From Euprymna scolopes (lineage: Eukaryota; Mollusca; Cephalopoda; Sepiida; Sepiolidae), in the NCBI GenBank assembly GCA_024364805.1, contig CM044513.1:23984714-24013634 (forward strand): a DNA stretch of 28,921 bases, written 5' to 3'. Positions within the stretch are counted from its first letter, which is position 1; every line of letters begins with the position of its first letter. This document shows positions 1-9,605 of this stretch, one piece after another. A program made the position numbers and the translations under genes. The notes below the pieces were generated by a model. That model saw only the letters and a program-made list of their open reading frames with translations, was not told the DNA's origin and made no database searches.

Positions 1-1240
1 ATAAACAATGAGAAAATTGAAACTGATTTTGAACATATTTTTTATTCTTCGGAGAGAGGAATTTTTAATGTCTGTTTATCATTTGCTATTTCGAGCAAAA
101 GAATATTTTACCTACCTAAGATGTATATTACACGTATGAAATAATTGTATCTTCCCTAAGGTAGGTTATTTACAGCATTTATATGAAACAGGTATTGTAT
201 AACATATGTTAAATAATTTCTCTTCCCACCAAGCCTACCAGAATCTTAAGAAAAATGAAAGAATTTAGAAGAGGGATCATTAGAATTTCCCAATAAATTG
301 TCTTATTTAAAGATAAATCATTGCTTTGCCATAAATTTCAGCATTACTGGGTTTCTTTCCTTGCTCTGTATAATTGTAAGAAAAATTTTAAAAAACTACA
401 TTGACACAGATAAGTAATTAAACAATCCTTGCTTGCATACTAATGCTATTGAGGATTCCCCACCAGCACCAATAAATGAAAATAGCGGCGAATATCCAAG
501 CATAACAAAGAAAACAAAATTAACCACAGATTACATGAAAAGGTAAAAACAGTTAAGAGTTATCCAACTCAGGTACTTGTGATACATTGTGCTTTGGAAA
601 TAATGTCTTTTAAATTCAGTTGACGTGAAAAATTATTAATGCCTAAGTATATTTTGATTGACTTACCAGGAGACGATGTGCTTAAATACCACTACTCTAT
701 TCTAGAATGAGGATTGTAAATTCTGAGCAACACCAAGGAGATTTAAAAAAATGATTTCCCAGACAACCCTGCGTCTAATTTTGCCCTCATGCAAATAAAT
801 ATTAACATTACATTAATTTTATTATTTTTTTTTTAGAAATATTTTGCATCATCCGTTTTTTTATATGGGGCATATAAAACTAGATATGAGTGAATTCTGG
901 CTGGCGTTGATTGAAACCGTACGCCACTTTGCATTTGGGCAAAAGAAAACTGTTTAAGAGGCTTATAAAATGAATTTTGCAGAGATATAATGTAAAACAG
1001 TAATGTTTGATGAATAAGAAACAAAAACGAGTTGATATTTCAATTAAAATTTTTATTTAAATATTTATTAGAAAATATTTTTAAAAAAGTCTGTACAAAA
1101 ATATGTTTATTTTTATTTTAAAAAAAAATCTTGATAATCGGGTATACAACATTGCAAAAAAAGATTTATTTTTTCACATTTAGAAAAGTAGGAAAAAAAA
1201 CAATGAATAAGTACATTATCAAAACAAAATTAAATTAAAA
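1..1240. other. AT-rich stretch, nothing recognised
   Basis: No gene, RNA or repeat with recognisable ends is seen. A 63-codon minus-strand frame at 833-1024 has no recognisable motif and is judged to be chance. Long A and T runs are typical of non-coding DNA in this genome. Confidence 0.5.
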
Positions 1241-1500
1241 TATAGATTATCACCATGTCACCAACTTTAAAAGACGTCATGTGAGAAACTGAATTGTATT
1301 TCACAAGTTTTTTTCATGTGTGGTTACAGCAAATTGGTACAGGCTAAAAACATAGCATGAAAATATTGTAAAAAAAACAACAAATTTTGAAAAACAAAAA
1401 AATAAAATAAAAGATTCACGCCATAAACATTTTGTCCAAATGCAATGTTTTAGTAAAGAAAATATCTAAACTGTTGATCATTACTTTGTGTAAACTTGGG

Positions 1501-1582
1501 TTGGTTGGTTGTTTTACGGCATATCAACCTTTTCCAGGTTAATTAATGCTGAAGACAATGATTTTTAAGAACATTTTTTATA

Positions 1583-1625
<43 letters not shown>

Positions 1626-1780
1626 TTATTCAACCCATAGTTGGTAACATAACAGGTACTACCACTCGGGGTCAGAGTGAACCTGGGAGCAATGGCAATT
1701 AAAGGGTGGCTGCACACTCCCCAAAGCCCGCAACCTGGGGCCTCACCATCAGATATAGTTTAAGGTCATATCCAGGACCG
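1501..1780 (+). repeat. SINE-like interspersed repeat, copy 1 (uninterrupted)
   Basis: About 280 bp, starting TTGGTTGGTTGTTTTACGGC and ending ATATCCAGGACCG. It is flanked by TGTAAACTTGGG (1489-1500) and TGTAAAGTTGGG (1781-1792), a 12 bp target duplication with one mismatch. The second copy (5608-9104) shares both ends and has its own different duplication. Variable-length duplications and defined ends fit a short non-autonomous retroposon. There is no poly(A) tail and no clear tRNA promoter, so the class is not settled. This copy contains a TA microsatellite. It preserves the uninterrupted site ACAGGTACTACC at 1651-1662, which the long-TIR transposon occupies in copy 2. Confidence 0.75.
1585..1623. 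repeat. (AT)n microsatellite
   Basis: An uninterrupted AT dinucleotide run of about 19 units inside the SINE-like repeat. The second SINE-like copy has only a short AT-rich stretch at the equivalent place, so the run expanded after this copy was inserted. Confidence 0.9.
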
Positions 1781-2064
1781 TGTAAAGTTGGGAAAGTAAT
1801 TATTTAATATCAAATAATCTGCGCCACTTGATTATAAACATGCATTGTGTAGATCAGTCAAATTTGCTCATGGTTGTCAGTATTGCATATAGTATAACGA
1901 AAGTTGTTGCATTTTCCTAGAAACTCATTTTTTTTTTTAAATCCCCAGATCCTTTACACCATCAAAAAAAGGTTATTGATAATCATTTCAGAAAACTCTT
2001 TAGTAGAGTTATGATGTAAAAAAAAAAGAAATTTTTCATTCAATTAGAAAATATCACTGATTTT

Positions 2065-2840
2065 AAAACTCGAAAATACAAAGTCTGTAACGTTTCAAAT
2101 GACGTCATATGAAAAACGTAAAGGTATTGCAGAAGATGTTTTAAAAGTACATGTGTTGTTTCAGCAAATTGATATAGGCTAAAATATTTAGCATGAAAAT
2201 ATTGTAAAACCAAAAAGTGTTAAAAAAATAAATAAATAAAAATAAAAAACAGGATCCACACTAATGCAATGTTTTTCTTTTGTGAAGAAAATATTTCAAC
2301 TGTTGATCATTAAAAGTTTGTGTAAGCTTGGGAAACTAATTATTTAATGTAAAAAAAATATGCCTCACTTGATTTCAAAGCAGGCAAATCTATTGAAATG
2401 AATAATTACGAAAATGTAGATCAACATTATCTGAAATAAAAGATGAAATCAGTATATGCATTTAATGGCAGAAAATCAAGGACTTATTCTATAGCCATAA
2501 TTATGAGCGATTTGTTATCATCAAAATCCACACAAAGACGGATCTTTCTTTATTATTTAGAAATTTGCGTCTGTTATGAATTTTCTTTTTTACTCCACTG
2601 TTCACTATGAATTTATGATTCTTCTACTCAATGTAATTTTTGACAAATAAAACTAAAATTTGTTGAGGTAAGAAAAAAAGGAAAAAGTTGCATTTTTCTA
2701 GATACCCATTGCTAAAAAGTATGTTTTTTTTTTATACCCCCTGGATACTCAGAACCATCAGAAAAAATAAAAATAAAGAAATAAATTAAAAAAAAATGAT
2801 TTTAGTTCTGATAATTGTTTCAAAACATTGCAATATAATT
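2065..2840 (+). repeat. Diverged tandem duplication, copy 2
   Basis: Second copy of the unit at 1250-2060. It is uninterrupted at the place where copy 1 carries the SINE-like repeat: here the sequence reads GTGTAAGCTTGGGAAACTAA without a break (about 2319-2338). It contains a ~270 bp AT-rich segment absent from copy 1. It ends very close to the Helitron-derived piece at 2850, so the array and the Helitron may share a breakpoint. That is inference. Confidence 0.7.
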
Positions 2841-2849
2841 TGATTTTTC

Positions 2850-3067
2850 AAGTCCTGATGTAAAACAAAACCCTGTCTATTCTCAAGATGTGCCGCTACA
2901 GTCAGAAATCATTGGTATATTTAAAATACAAAGATCTTCCATATTACTTCATTACTGGAGATGCATCGGTCTGTTTGATAAATTTGGATGGTATCTCTTT
3001 TAGCTTCATCACCAATTCCAAAAGTAGCAATATCGTTACTCTGGTTGATATATTGTGCAATGTCCAT
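2850..3067 (-). pseudogene. Helitron RepHel linker fragment, out of order
   Basis: Read on the minus strand from about 3067 downwards, the sequence gives AQYINQSNDIATFGIGDEAK, then QIYQTDRCISSNEVIWKIFV, then after a stop LTVAAHLENRQ. This resembles the part of Helitron RepHel proteins between the HUH Rep domain and the helicase, which I recall as roughly KYINKGSD, then YQLGRYISSNEAVWRIF, then VHLENGQ. Stops interrupt it and there is no plausible start. In a normal RepHel this segment lies N-terminal to the helicase; here it lies downstream of the helicase end at 3358. It may be the remnant of a second copy or a rearrangement. Family assignment is from memory of conserved motifs. Confidence 0.65.
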
Positions 3068-3084
3068 AGTTATTAATTGTTATC

Positions 3085-3280
3085 TAAACATTAATTGCTT
3101 TTGAGTGGCCTCTATGTTCTGGTGTTCGTCAGCGATAAAGTGGATATCCATTGTATTAAGACTATGTTTCTGCCAAAAATCGGCTTCGGATACTTGGTAA
3201 AGCAATTGCCAGCTTGCATACATGGGGATGCTGGATTAAGTACTGAACATAGGCCATGGATTGGGTAAATTCAAATATGA
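3085..3280 (-). other. Short open stretch between the Helitron pieces, unassigned
   Basis: The minus strand is open for about 55 codons and reads plausibly as protein (for example SWQLLYQVSEADFWQKH and TMDIHFIADEHQNIEATQ). I do not recognise it as any standard RepHel segment. It lies between the helicase end and the displaced linker piece, so it may belong to the same element or to whatever joined them. Confidence 0.3.
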
Positions 3281-3357
3281 AAATCACAAAAACATCCAAT
3301 TAATTATGAAAATTCAATACAAAAAACTGATTTTTAAATACCGCAAGATGAGTCTGT

Positions 3358-4976
3358 TTACTTAATTGAAATGATATTGTGTGCTTTTCTATCTGGTGCC
3401 AGAATGAAGAGACCATCCGGGTTTCCAACTCATGAAAGACCAACATAGAGCTGTTCATGTGAGAAGACTGGTTTGATGAATTGAGTCCAACAACTTTAAT
3501 TAACTGTCCTTGTGATGTATTTATAGTCATAGCAAAACTGAGTTTTACAGGAAATTGCATACAGTCAAAATCACATGGTATGTCTGGTTCCATTTGTATT
3601 CTTGGGATGAAGCAGTTGACCCCTTCATATTTTCCTGACATAATTGTTGCTTCCAAGGCATGGGGCATCATACTTTTTATGATGAGTCTTGTTCCATTAC
3701 AAAGTTTGGTTGGATCAAGATTACGAAGTAGCATAATTGGTGCACCAAGCTTCAGCAACAGGAAATGTGGAGGAGTCACTGCTGGCTGTAGACTATTCAG
3801 AAACTCTGTTGGATAGTTTACAATCTCTTTCTGCCAACAGATAGTATTAACTGAAGTATATAATTTAATTTCTTCAGGTAACCTGTATAAAAGTTTGATA
3901 TTCATTTCGTACATTGATTCATTTTTTGATGCTAAAAGAGTTCGTTCAAAGAGCCATTGGATATCCGTATGACGATTATGAAGATCTGGAAATACTCTTG
4001 CTATCAATTCTTCTTTAGTTTGAAGTGTTTGAAAGGGCAACTGAATTAGGTTAGAGGAATCCTTTTCCAAGAGTCCATCTCCCACTTGTAAAAGTTTAGT
4101 GGCAAATTCACCAACAGCAGAATCAGCATATAAATGTACTCGCATTGTTCTAACATGATGCCATAAATAGGACTTTTTAAGACATACATTAATCTGATTG
4201 TCTCGAGTACCTCTGGGAACAACTAGAAGGGTTTGTCTGTAGTAACCAGCCAAAACAAAAGTTACCCCTCCCATGATTTTTGTATTACTTTTTAAGTCCT
4301 GTAGCTAGAGTCTAATGTTTCTATTGCTTTTTTGTGGTTCATCGTTGCTTCATCCCAGATTATCAATTTAGAACTTTGTAGTAATCTGGCATTTGAAGAT
4401 TCTTTTTTTTATGTTACAAAACGGTTTTTCTTGACGTGTAAGATCTAGTGGTAGAGAAAACATAGAGTATGCTGTTCTATCACAATCTAAAAGTGTTGCT
4501 GCAATCCCACTTGATGCAACTGCAAGTGCAATATTATTTGTGAGGCGAACTTTTGCAAGAAGCAAGTTCAATAAGAAGGTCTTGCCAGTTCCACCAGGAG
4601 CATCAATAAAGAATGTTATACCTTGATCATAATTAATACTTTCCAAAATATTCTCGTAAATATTTCTTTGTTCGTCCACAAGTCTCGGTTCATTTTGGTT
4701 GATGAAGTGGTCACATGCTTCATGATAGAAAGAGGTCTCCTGTTGTATTCTGTTTACGTTCATTATTTCATCAGGCTCTTGAATTCCACAAGTAGTTAAT
4801 GTACGGTTAAGTGCCTGGACTCGACAGGATAGATCACTTAGAGATAGATTAAAAATTTCAGGTGAAAATGCAATTGCCATATTTTCATTTTGCAGTCGGG
4901 TTTGATGAAGATAATCTTTGGACATATCAGTTTTTAATTCTTCCCACAGCAAATATAGTTGTTTAATTAGTATCAA
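3358..4976 (-). pseudogene. Helitron Pif1-type helicase domain (decayed)
   Basis: This encodes the C-terminal SF1 DNA helicase of a RepHel protein, the enzyme thought to unwind DNA during rolling-circle Helitron transposition. From 4976 downwards it shows Walker A APGGTGKTF (about 4578-4604), then ALAVASSGIAATLL, then Walker B IIWDEATMNHKKA (near 4330-4365). Next is motif III GGVTFVLAGYYRQTL (just below 4274), where related helicases have GDFRQ. The C-terminal motif is SFAMTINTSQGQ (near 3520-3560). The expected end, beginning SHEQLYVGLS and then VGNPDGLF, is present down to 3358 but out of frame with the preceding segment and carries a stop where Arg is usual. Frame breaks also lie near 4290-4300 and 4390-4410. 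It is a dead copy. A host PIF1 gene is unlikely because RepHel N-terminal sequence lies directly upstream. Confidence 0.85.
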
Positions 4977-4979
4977 GAC

Positions 4980-5255
4980 CTGCTTTTATATGACAGAGCT
5001 GAAAATGATAATCATCTTCACCACCCCAGAAAATAAGTAGTTATTGAACTGCATCATAGGCTGAGTGTCAGCAATACGTTGCAATTTCTCATTTCCCAAT
5101 GGCAAAATAATATCTCTCTGTTCTTGTTCCTCGTTCACAATTAAGATTGAAATTTCATCTGGCACAGGTGCATTGCATCCCAGTTCATGTTCTTGTCTGC
5201 TATTGTGATATTGTTCCAATATTCTGCATGCATTCATATATAAAAAACCTATCAC
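4980..5255 (-). pseudogene. Helitron RepHel N-terminal region (partial)
   Basis: The minus strand gives a segment with CNAPVPDEISILIVNEEQEQ, RDIILPLGNEKLQRIADTQP and, in another frame, FWGGEDDYHFQLCHIKAG. These match the pattern of the RepHel N-terminal region as I recall it (FNAPT-DEVA, GEE, SRDIV, LQRI-ETH, Y-LLF--GEDGYHF). The reading then passes almost at once into the segment leading to the helicase. The whole HUH Rep nuclease, with its His and Tyr active-site motifs, is therefore missing, and the element could not have moved itself. Upstream of 5255 the frame is closed by stops. Confidence 0.7.
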
Positions 5256-5597
5256 AGTTGTGATTTGATGTGAATCATGAAAATGCGTCCATCAGCAAAT
5301 TAATACATCTAGAATTTCTTCTAGAACTGAATGAGAGTCCTGAAACAACTATTGTCACACGTTGCCCTGTTTCAGCAATGTCTTGTAATCTTAAAGTAAC
5401 AATATGGGCATTAAGTGATTAATACTGATGTTACAGACTTTCATAAAATTAGCAAACGAACAAAACATATACAGTATAATCACATTATACATTTATCCGA
5501 TAATATTTAGTGAAGATTAAGGGAGAAAGATTTATATATGTAAATGAAATGTGATGAGAACATATTTTCTTAAAAGTCATTTTGCATAAATTGATAT
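5256..5597. other. Short AT-rich gap, no gene seen
   Basis: The stretch lies between the Helitron remnant and the second SINE-like repeat. The part nearest 5256 may hold more decayed Helitron sequence but cannot be read as one frame. I see no defined Helitron 5' terminus. Confidence 0.4.
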
Positions 5598-5731
5598 GCT
5601 TTTAATGATTGGTTAGTTGTTTTTGTTTTCCGGCATACCAACCGTTTTCAGGTCATTTAATGCCAATTCCAGTGATTTGGGAGAAAATTTATAATAGAAT
5701 ATATTTGGATTTTCTTTATAACAGGTACTAC

Positions 5732-6007
5732 TAGACCTCTTCAAAATTGACCTTTTTCTTCAAAAATATGGAAACTGATATTATTCCCATTCTCCAAGGT
5801 CTAAATAAGCTAAATATACCAGTTATTGTTATCTTGGACCTTGGCTACGCCTGCCTCAAGAGCCATGTAATTTTATTGTTGACGTTTTTCAAAAACGCTG
5901 CAAAATTTGGGATAATATGTCCTTATTTTCATGCTAGCTTTCCAGAGGTTGCATATGGTAGTAAACACATGAACACCTGTGTTAATTTTAATTAATTTTA
6001 ATGCACA
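5732..6007 (+). repeat. Left terminal inverted repeat
   Basis: The inverse of 8641-8977, with high identity over the outer ~215 bp and then patchier matching to ATTTTAATGCACA. The right arm has roughly 45-50 extra bases. Inside the arm, CGTTTTTCAAAAACG (5883-5897) is itself an inverted repeat and is conserved in the other arm. Confidence 0.85.
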
Positions 6008-6181
6008 AACATATATATTTTTTATGCTTGGAAAGGATGCCATCATATAATACATAACGTTATCTCAAAAATGTTACTCTTAATGCATGTATATAATTTA
6101 TTATCACTAAGTATGTTTTATCTCTTCATTTGAGATTGTAAGTTAAAGCTGATTTGTTAAGATTTGTGAACTGCTGACAAC

Positions 6182-8524
6182 ATGGCATCTGGAAGACAAC
6201 TACGCTGTAGGAAAGTGGTCAGCGATACAAGTGAATGGGATGAACCAACTGAAAAGAGGAGAAAGGTGGCAACTCCTGCCAGAAGGTCATTCAGTGATGT
6301 GTATCTCATTGGGCAACCCAGCTCCAGCATCAGGGGCTCTCAACTTCCTACTAATCGCCAGGTGTTCCAATATTTCCTGCATTTGAGGAATGATAATCCC
6401 AACAGTGACAATAGGTCTTTAGCCCATGATACAGTCGATCTCGTTTTGCCATTCTGGAATATGGCAAGGATTAAAACACTAACTAGACCAAATGCAGTCA
6501 ACCGTTTCATGATCCTCCATGAAAAGTACAGAAAGATTGTTAAAAACAAGGGAATAAATAACAAACCAGAGGAAGAGAAACTTTCTGAAGGACTTAGACA
6601 AGTTATTTGATATTGGAGCAAAGGATGTTGTGGAGGAGATAAGAAGCAACAGGCTGCTAACAAAGGAGACCAAGGAAGAGGACGTCAATTTCTACTTGGA
6701 CCAACAGACCACTCGCCTGGCACACATGTCAGGTCATGATAAGGTGTTTGAAAAGAATTCTAGAGAGAAAAGCTTCCGAGAAGAAAGAGAAGAGAGAATG
6801 TTATCATCAGTGACTACTGCAGCAACAGAAGTTGGGAAAATTTCAAGTGATGAAGACCCAGAGAACAGTCAAGGCTCTGGTACTAGTGAGGGTTCATAAT
6901 ACACTGAGACAACACCAAGCTGTTCATCAAAACCAAGTACGATAACCGTACACTTTCCACACTCAGTTATGACCAGTGAAGACATTTGTAGCACTGCAGA
7001 TCGGTTGTCACTCTCTGACAACCAGACTATTGCCATGGTGGCTGCAGTGTTGAAGGCAGGATGCGCAGATCTTGATGACTTTGTTATATAAGCTTCTACT
7101 ACAAGACGAAATAGGATAAACACTCGTCATAACTTGTGCCAAAGTTACATGAATAACTTCAAGGAAAGTCCGCCAGATTACTGCACACTACACTGGGATG
7201 TAAAACATCTACGGGATGGTCTTGGTGAAAGATACCCAGTGGAAAGTCTTGCAGTGCTCATCTCTGGTACTCCACAGTATGAAGAAGGGAAGCTGCTTGG
7301 TGTGCCCTTCATAGAAAGTTCCACAGGAATCCAACAGTGTAATGCTACATTGAAACTGATAGAAGCATGAGGTCTCACAGACAACATTGTAGGCTTGGTA
7401 TTTGATACCACAGCAAGCAACTGTGGCATCAACAAGGGTGCAGCGAAGCTTATTGAAGAAAAACTAGGCAAAAAGGTATTCTACTTCGCTTGTCGCCATC
7501 ACATATCAGAGGTAATAATTGGAAGTGTATGGGAGGCTGTGTTCAGCAAGGTCAAGAGTCCTGACAACCCAATGTTCAGCAATGTGAAAAAGAAGTGGGA
7601 CAAGTTGGTTAAGGATTGCCCAAGAGTTCTGGGCCTAGTTGAACAAGACTTGAAACAGAAGAAGACAAGCACAATTGTAGTCTTAAGCTATTTCCTTGAG
7701 GAAGCAAGTCCGAGGACAGATTACAGAGAAGTGGCAGAGCTGTGCCTGATCCTGCTTGGTGAGGAACCTCCTCGAGGTATCCACTGGGCCAAGCCAGGTG
7801 CCATTCACCAAGCCCGCTGGATGGCCAGAAACATTTACTGTATGAAGATGTTCATGTTTTCCAAGGAACTAAAATACAACACGGACACTATCTTCAAGCT
7901 TGAGACAATGAACAAGTTCCTGGCCTTATTCTACACCAGCCACTGGGTGACCACCACATCTGCAGCTGATGCACCTATCCATGACCTCCAGCTTATGAAG
8001 AACATGCTGCAATACAAGCAATATGACTATGAACTGGCAACCTCTGTTCTCAAGAAAATGAATAACCACCACTGGTATCTGACCCAGGAACTAGTGCCAT
8101 TCACCTTGTTCAGTTCACATGCCAGCATGACCAAGTCTGCAAAAGAGAAGCTCGCAGTCAAGCTGTCAGAAACAGAGAAACCTGAGAGTTACAGGAAAGG
8201 CAAGCCAGTGTTTCCTGTCATCAATGCAGCTACAGTTCTCACAGACCTGGTAGGGCCAGAGTCTCACTTTCTGTTTGATGCTCTTCGAGTGAAATGTGAC
8301 TGGCTCACTACTCCTGCTGACACCTGGGAAGACAATGACAGCTACAGGAATGCACAGAAGTTTGTGAGGTCAGTGAAAGTGACCAATAATGTGGCTGAGA
8401 GAGGTGTGAAACAAATGAGTGACTTTGCAACTCAGATCACAAGTGACCCAGAGCAAAGAAGCTGCTAACTACAAGTTGTGGAGTATCACAGGAAAAAATT
8501 TGACAGTTTAAAAAAGTCACATTG
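6182..8524 (+). pseudogene. DDE transposase of the long-TIR transposon (broken)
   Basis: One reading frame starts at ATG 6182 (MASGRQLRCRKVV). After a frameshift near 6585-6600 it continues in a second frame to about 8524. The ancestral protein was about 780 residues. Four in-frame stops interrupt the second frame: 6897, 7089, 7368 and 8466. The last falls before a readable tail, LQVVEYHRKKFDSL. The catalytic layout is Asp in HWDVKHLRD (7197), Asp in LVFDTTASNCG (7404), a Cys-His pair in FACRHHISE (7491-7502), an Arg-Trp in ARWMARNIY and Glu in NNVAERGVK (8397). This is an RNase H-fold DDE transposase with a C/H insertion motif. I know relatives as unnamed proteins in many invertebrates but cannot name the family. 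A basic stretch, EKRRKV, near the N-terminus could be a nuclear signal. Coding GC is higher than in the surroundings. Confidence 0.85.
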
Positions 8525-8640
8525 AACAAGTGATAATACATGTATTAGTAACATCCTATCTGACAGTTTCTTATGCAATATATGTGTCAGTGCAGTGCTA
8601 TCATACCACCAAACTGATTTTTTGTAGTGTCCCAGCTATT

Positions 8641-8977
8641 TGTGCATTAAAATTAGTTAAAATTTACACAGGTGTTCCTGTGTCTTATTGGGCTTACTAC
8701 CATATGCAAGAAAATTTTATTAGCTTTCATTAAGTACCACTTTCAATGCTATAGCATCAACGTCTGGAAAGCTACAATGAAAATAAGGACATAATATCCC
8801 ATATTTTGCAGCGTTTTTGAAAAACGTCAACAATAAAATTACATGGCTCTTGAGGTAGGCATAGCCAAGGTCCAAGATAACAATAACTGGTATATTTAGC
8901 TAATTTAGACCTTGGAGAATGGGAATAATATCAGTTTCCATATGTTTGAAGAAAAAGGTCAATTTTAAAGAGGTCTA
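8641..8977 (-). repeat. Right terminal inverted repeat
   Basis: Inverted copy of 5732-6007. It ends AAAGAGGTCTA at 8977, directly before the target duplication AGGTACTAC. The arm holds the matching internal palindrome CGTTTTTGAAAAACG (about 8814-8828). It lies about 115 bp beyond the end of the transposase reading frame. Confidence 0.85.
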
Positions 8978-9114
8978 AGGTACTACCGTTCCAGGTTAGA
9001 ATGGACCTGGAAGCAAATGAAATTAAGGGATAGCCCCACACTTCCCAAAGCCCGCAAGCTGGGGTCTCATCATTGGATATAGTTTAAGGTCATATCCAGG
9101 ACCAGCTTTTAAAG

Positions 9115-9490
9115 GAATATTTCCCAGAAAGACTCTATGTAATGAAGTACTAACTACAATGTGGAATTGCATTTTGATCTTTAACCTAAATGGAAAATAG
9201 TCCCAGAGTTCACGGGTCAATACCATGCAAAAGATATCAAATAACTTTTTAGCCAATAAATACACAAAAAATGACCCCTCTCTCAGGTGGCCAGAAAGTG
9301 GGTACTCATTTTAAGTTAAATTTACATGGAAAGTGATCACCCACTTTTCGCAAAATAATTTCTTTATAATGTAGACTAATTTTTTTGTGATATAAACGGT
9401 TTGCAGAATAGCTTTTAGCACACCGAAATCTACAAAAAAAAAAATGTTGTTATGTTCGAACGTGAGACGGGCCTTAAAATAAAATAGTAC
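9115..9490. other. No gene seen
   Basis: AT-rich sequence after the split SINE-like repeat. Short minus-strand frames at 9023-9265 and 9311-9502 show no motif. The first overlaps the SINE-like repeat and is certainly not a gene. Confidence 0.5.
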
Positions 9491-9491
9491 C

Positions 9492-9540
9492 AAATAAAAC
9501 ACATTTAATCATTTTAAAACTTTATCTTTCATTTTTTTTA
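9492..9540 (+). repeat. Short direct repeat left of the MITE
   Basis: It begins AAATAAAACACATTTAATCA and matches 9922-9972 at high identity, including ATCTTTCATT and a T run. Weaker similarity may continue for another ~50 bp. The two copies bracket the MITE with unequal spacing, so they are not its target duplication. Confidence 0.7.
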
Positions 9541-9605
9541 TTTGTTAACCAATGTATTATTTGTATTGTTCAATGTTTTAAATGATAACATTTGGTATTT
9601 TTTTA

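Larger units (their letters stand above)
1250..2060 (+). repeat. Diverged tandem duplication, copy 1
   Basis: This stretch and 2065-2840 share blocks in the same order. The first runs from GACGTCAT through GCATGAAAATATTG to CTGTTGATCATT. The second holds TTGGGAAA, TAATTATTTAAT and CACTTGATT. The third holds GTTGCATTTT, CTAGA, a T run, a CC-rich patch and ACCATCA. Identity is only moderate, so the duplication is old. Copy 1 carries the SINE-like insertion at 1501-1780 that copy 2 lacks. It also lacks about 270 bp present in copy 2 (roughly 2395-2680). No coding potential is seen. Confidence 0.7.
5732..8977 (+). mobile_element. DNA transposon with long TIRs and 9 bp target duplication (Mutator-like by ends)
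   Basis: A 3,246 bp element starting TAGACCTCTTCAAAATTGAC and ending in its near-complement. It has inverted repeats of about 276 bp (left) and 337 bp (right). It is flanked by a perfect 9 bp target duplication, AGGTACTAC, at 5723-5731 and 8978-8986. The uninterrupted paralogue of the target at 1653-1661 carries AGGTACTAC once, which confirms both the ends and the duplication length. Nine base pairs plus TIRs of hundreds of bp is the Mutator/MULE pattern. The encoded transposase has a D-D-C/H-E layout also compatible with hAT-like families, so superfamily assignment is tentative. The single transposase gene is broken. Confidence 0.85.
5608..9104 (+). repeat. SINE-like interspersed repeat, copy 2, split by a DNA transposon
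   Basis: The left part (5608-5731) matches 1501-1660 and the right part (8987-9104) matches 1661-1779. Shared words include CCAAAGCCCGCAA and GATATAGTTTAAGGTCATAT. The whole is flanked by GCTTTTAATG (5598-5607) and GCTTTTAAAG (9105-9114), a 10 bp target duplication with one mismatch. The interruption at 5732-8977 is the long-TIR transposon plus one copy of its 9 bp target duplication. Without it the repeat would be about 250 bp. The nesting shows the SINE-like repeat is the older of the two. Confidence 0.8.

Noticed and set aside
833-1024. 63-codon minus-strand frame, and an opposing plus-strand stretch containing SEFWLALIETVRHFAF
   Set aside because: Both look vaguely protein-like (the plus stretch recalls hAT C-termini), but they are too short and too weak to support.
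2888-3076. Small plus-strand gene
   Set aside because: It is the antisense of the Helitron linker fragment, which explains why the frame is open.
3481-3816. Plus-strand 111-codon frame
   Set aside because: It is antisense to the helicase, with no start context or motif of its own.
3358-4976. Host PIF1 helicase gene
   Set aside because: Helitron RepHel N-terminal sequence lies just upstream, the frame is broken several times, and the motif wording fits Helitron helicases.
8530-8733. 67-codon plus-strand frame after the long-TIR transposase
   Set aside because: It overlaps the right terminal inverted repeat and has no motif; it is a chance frame.
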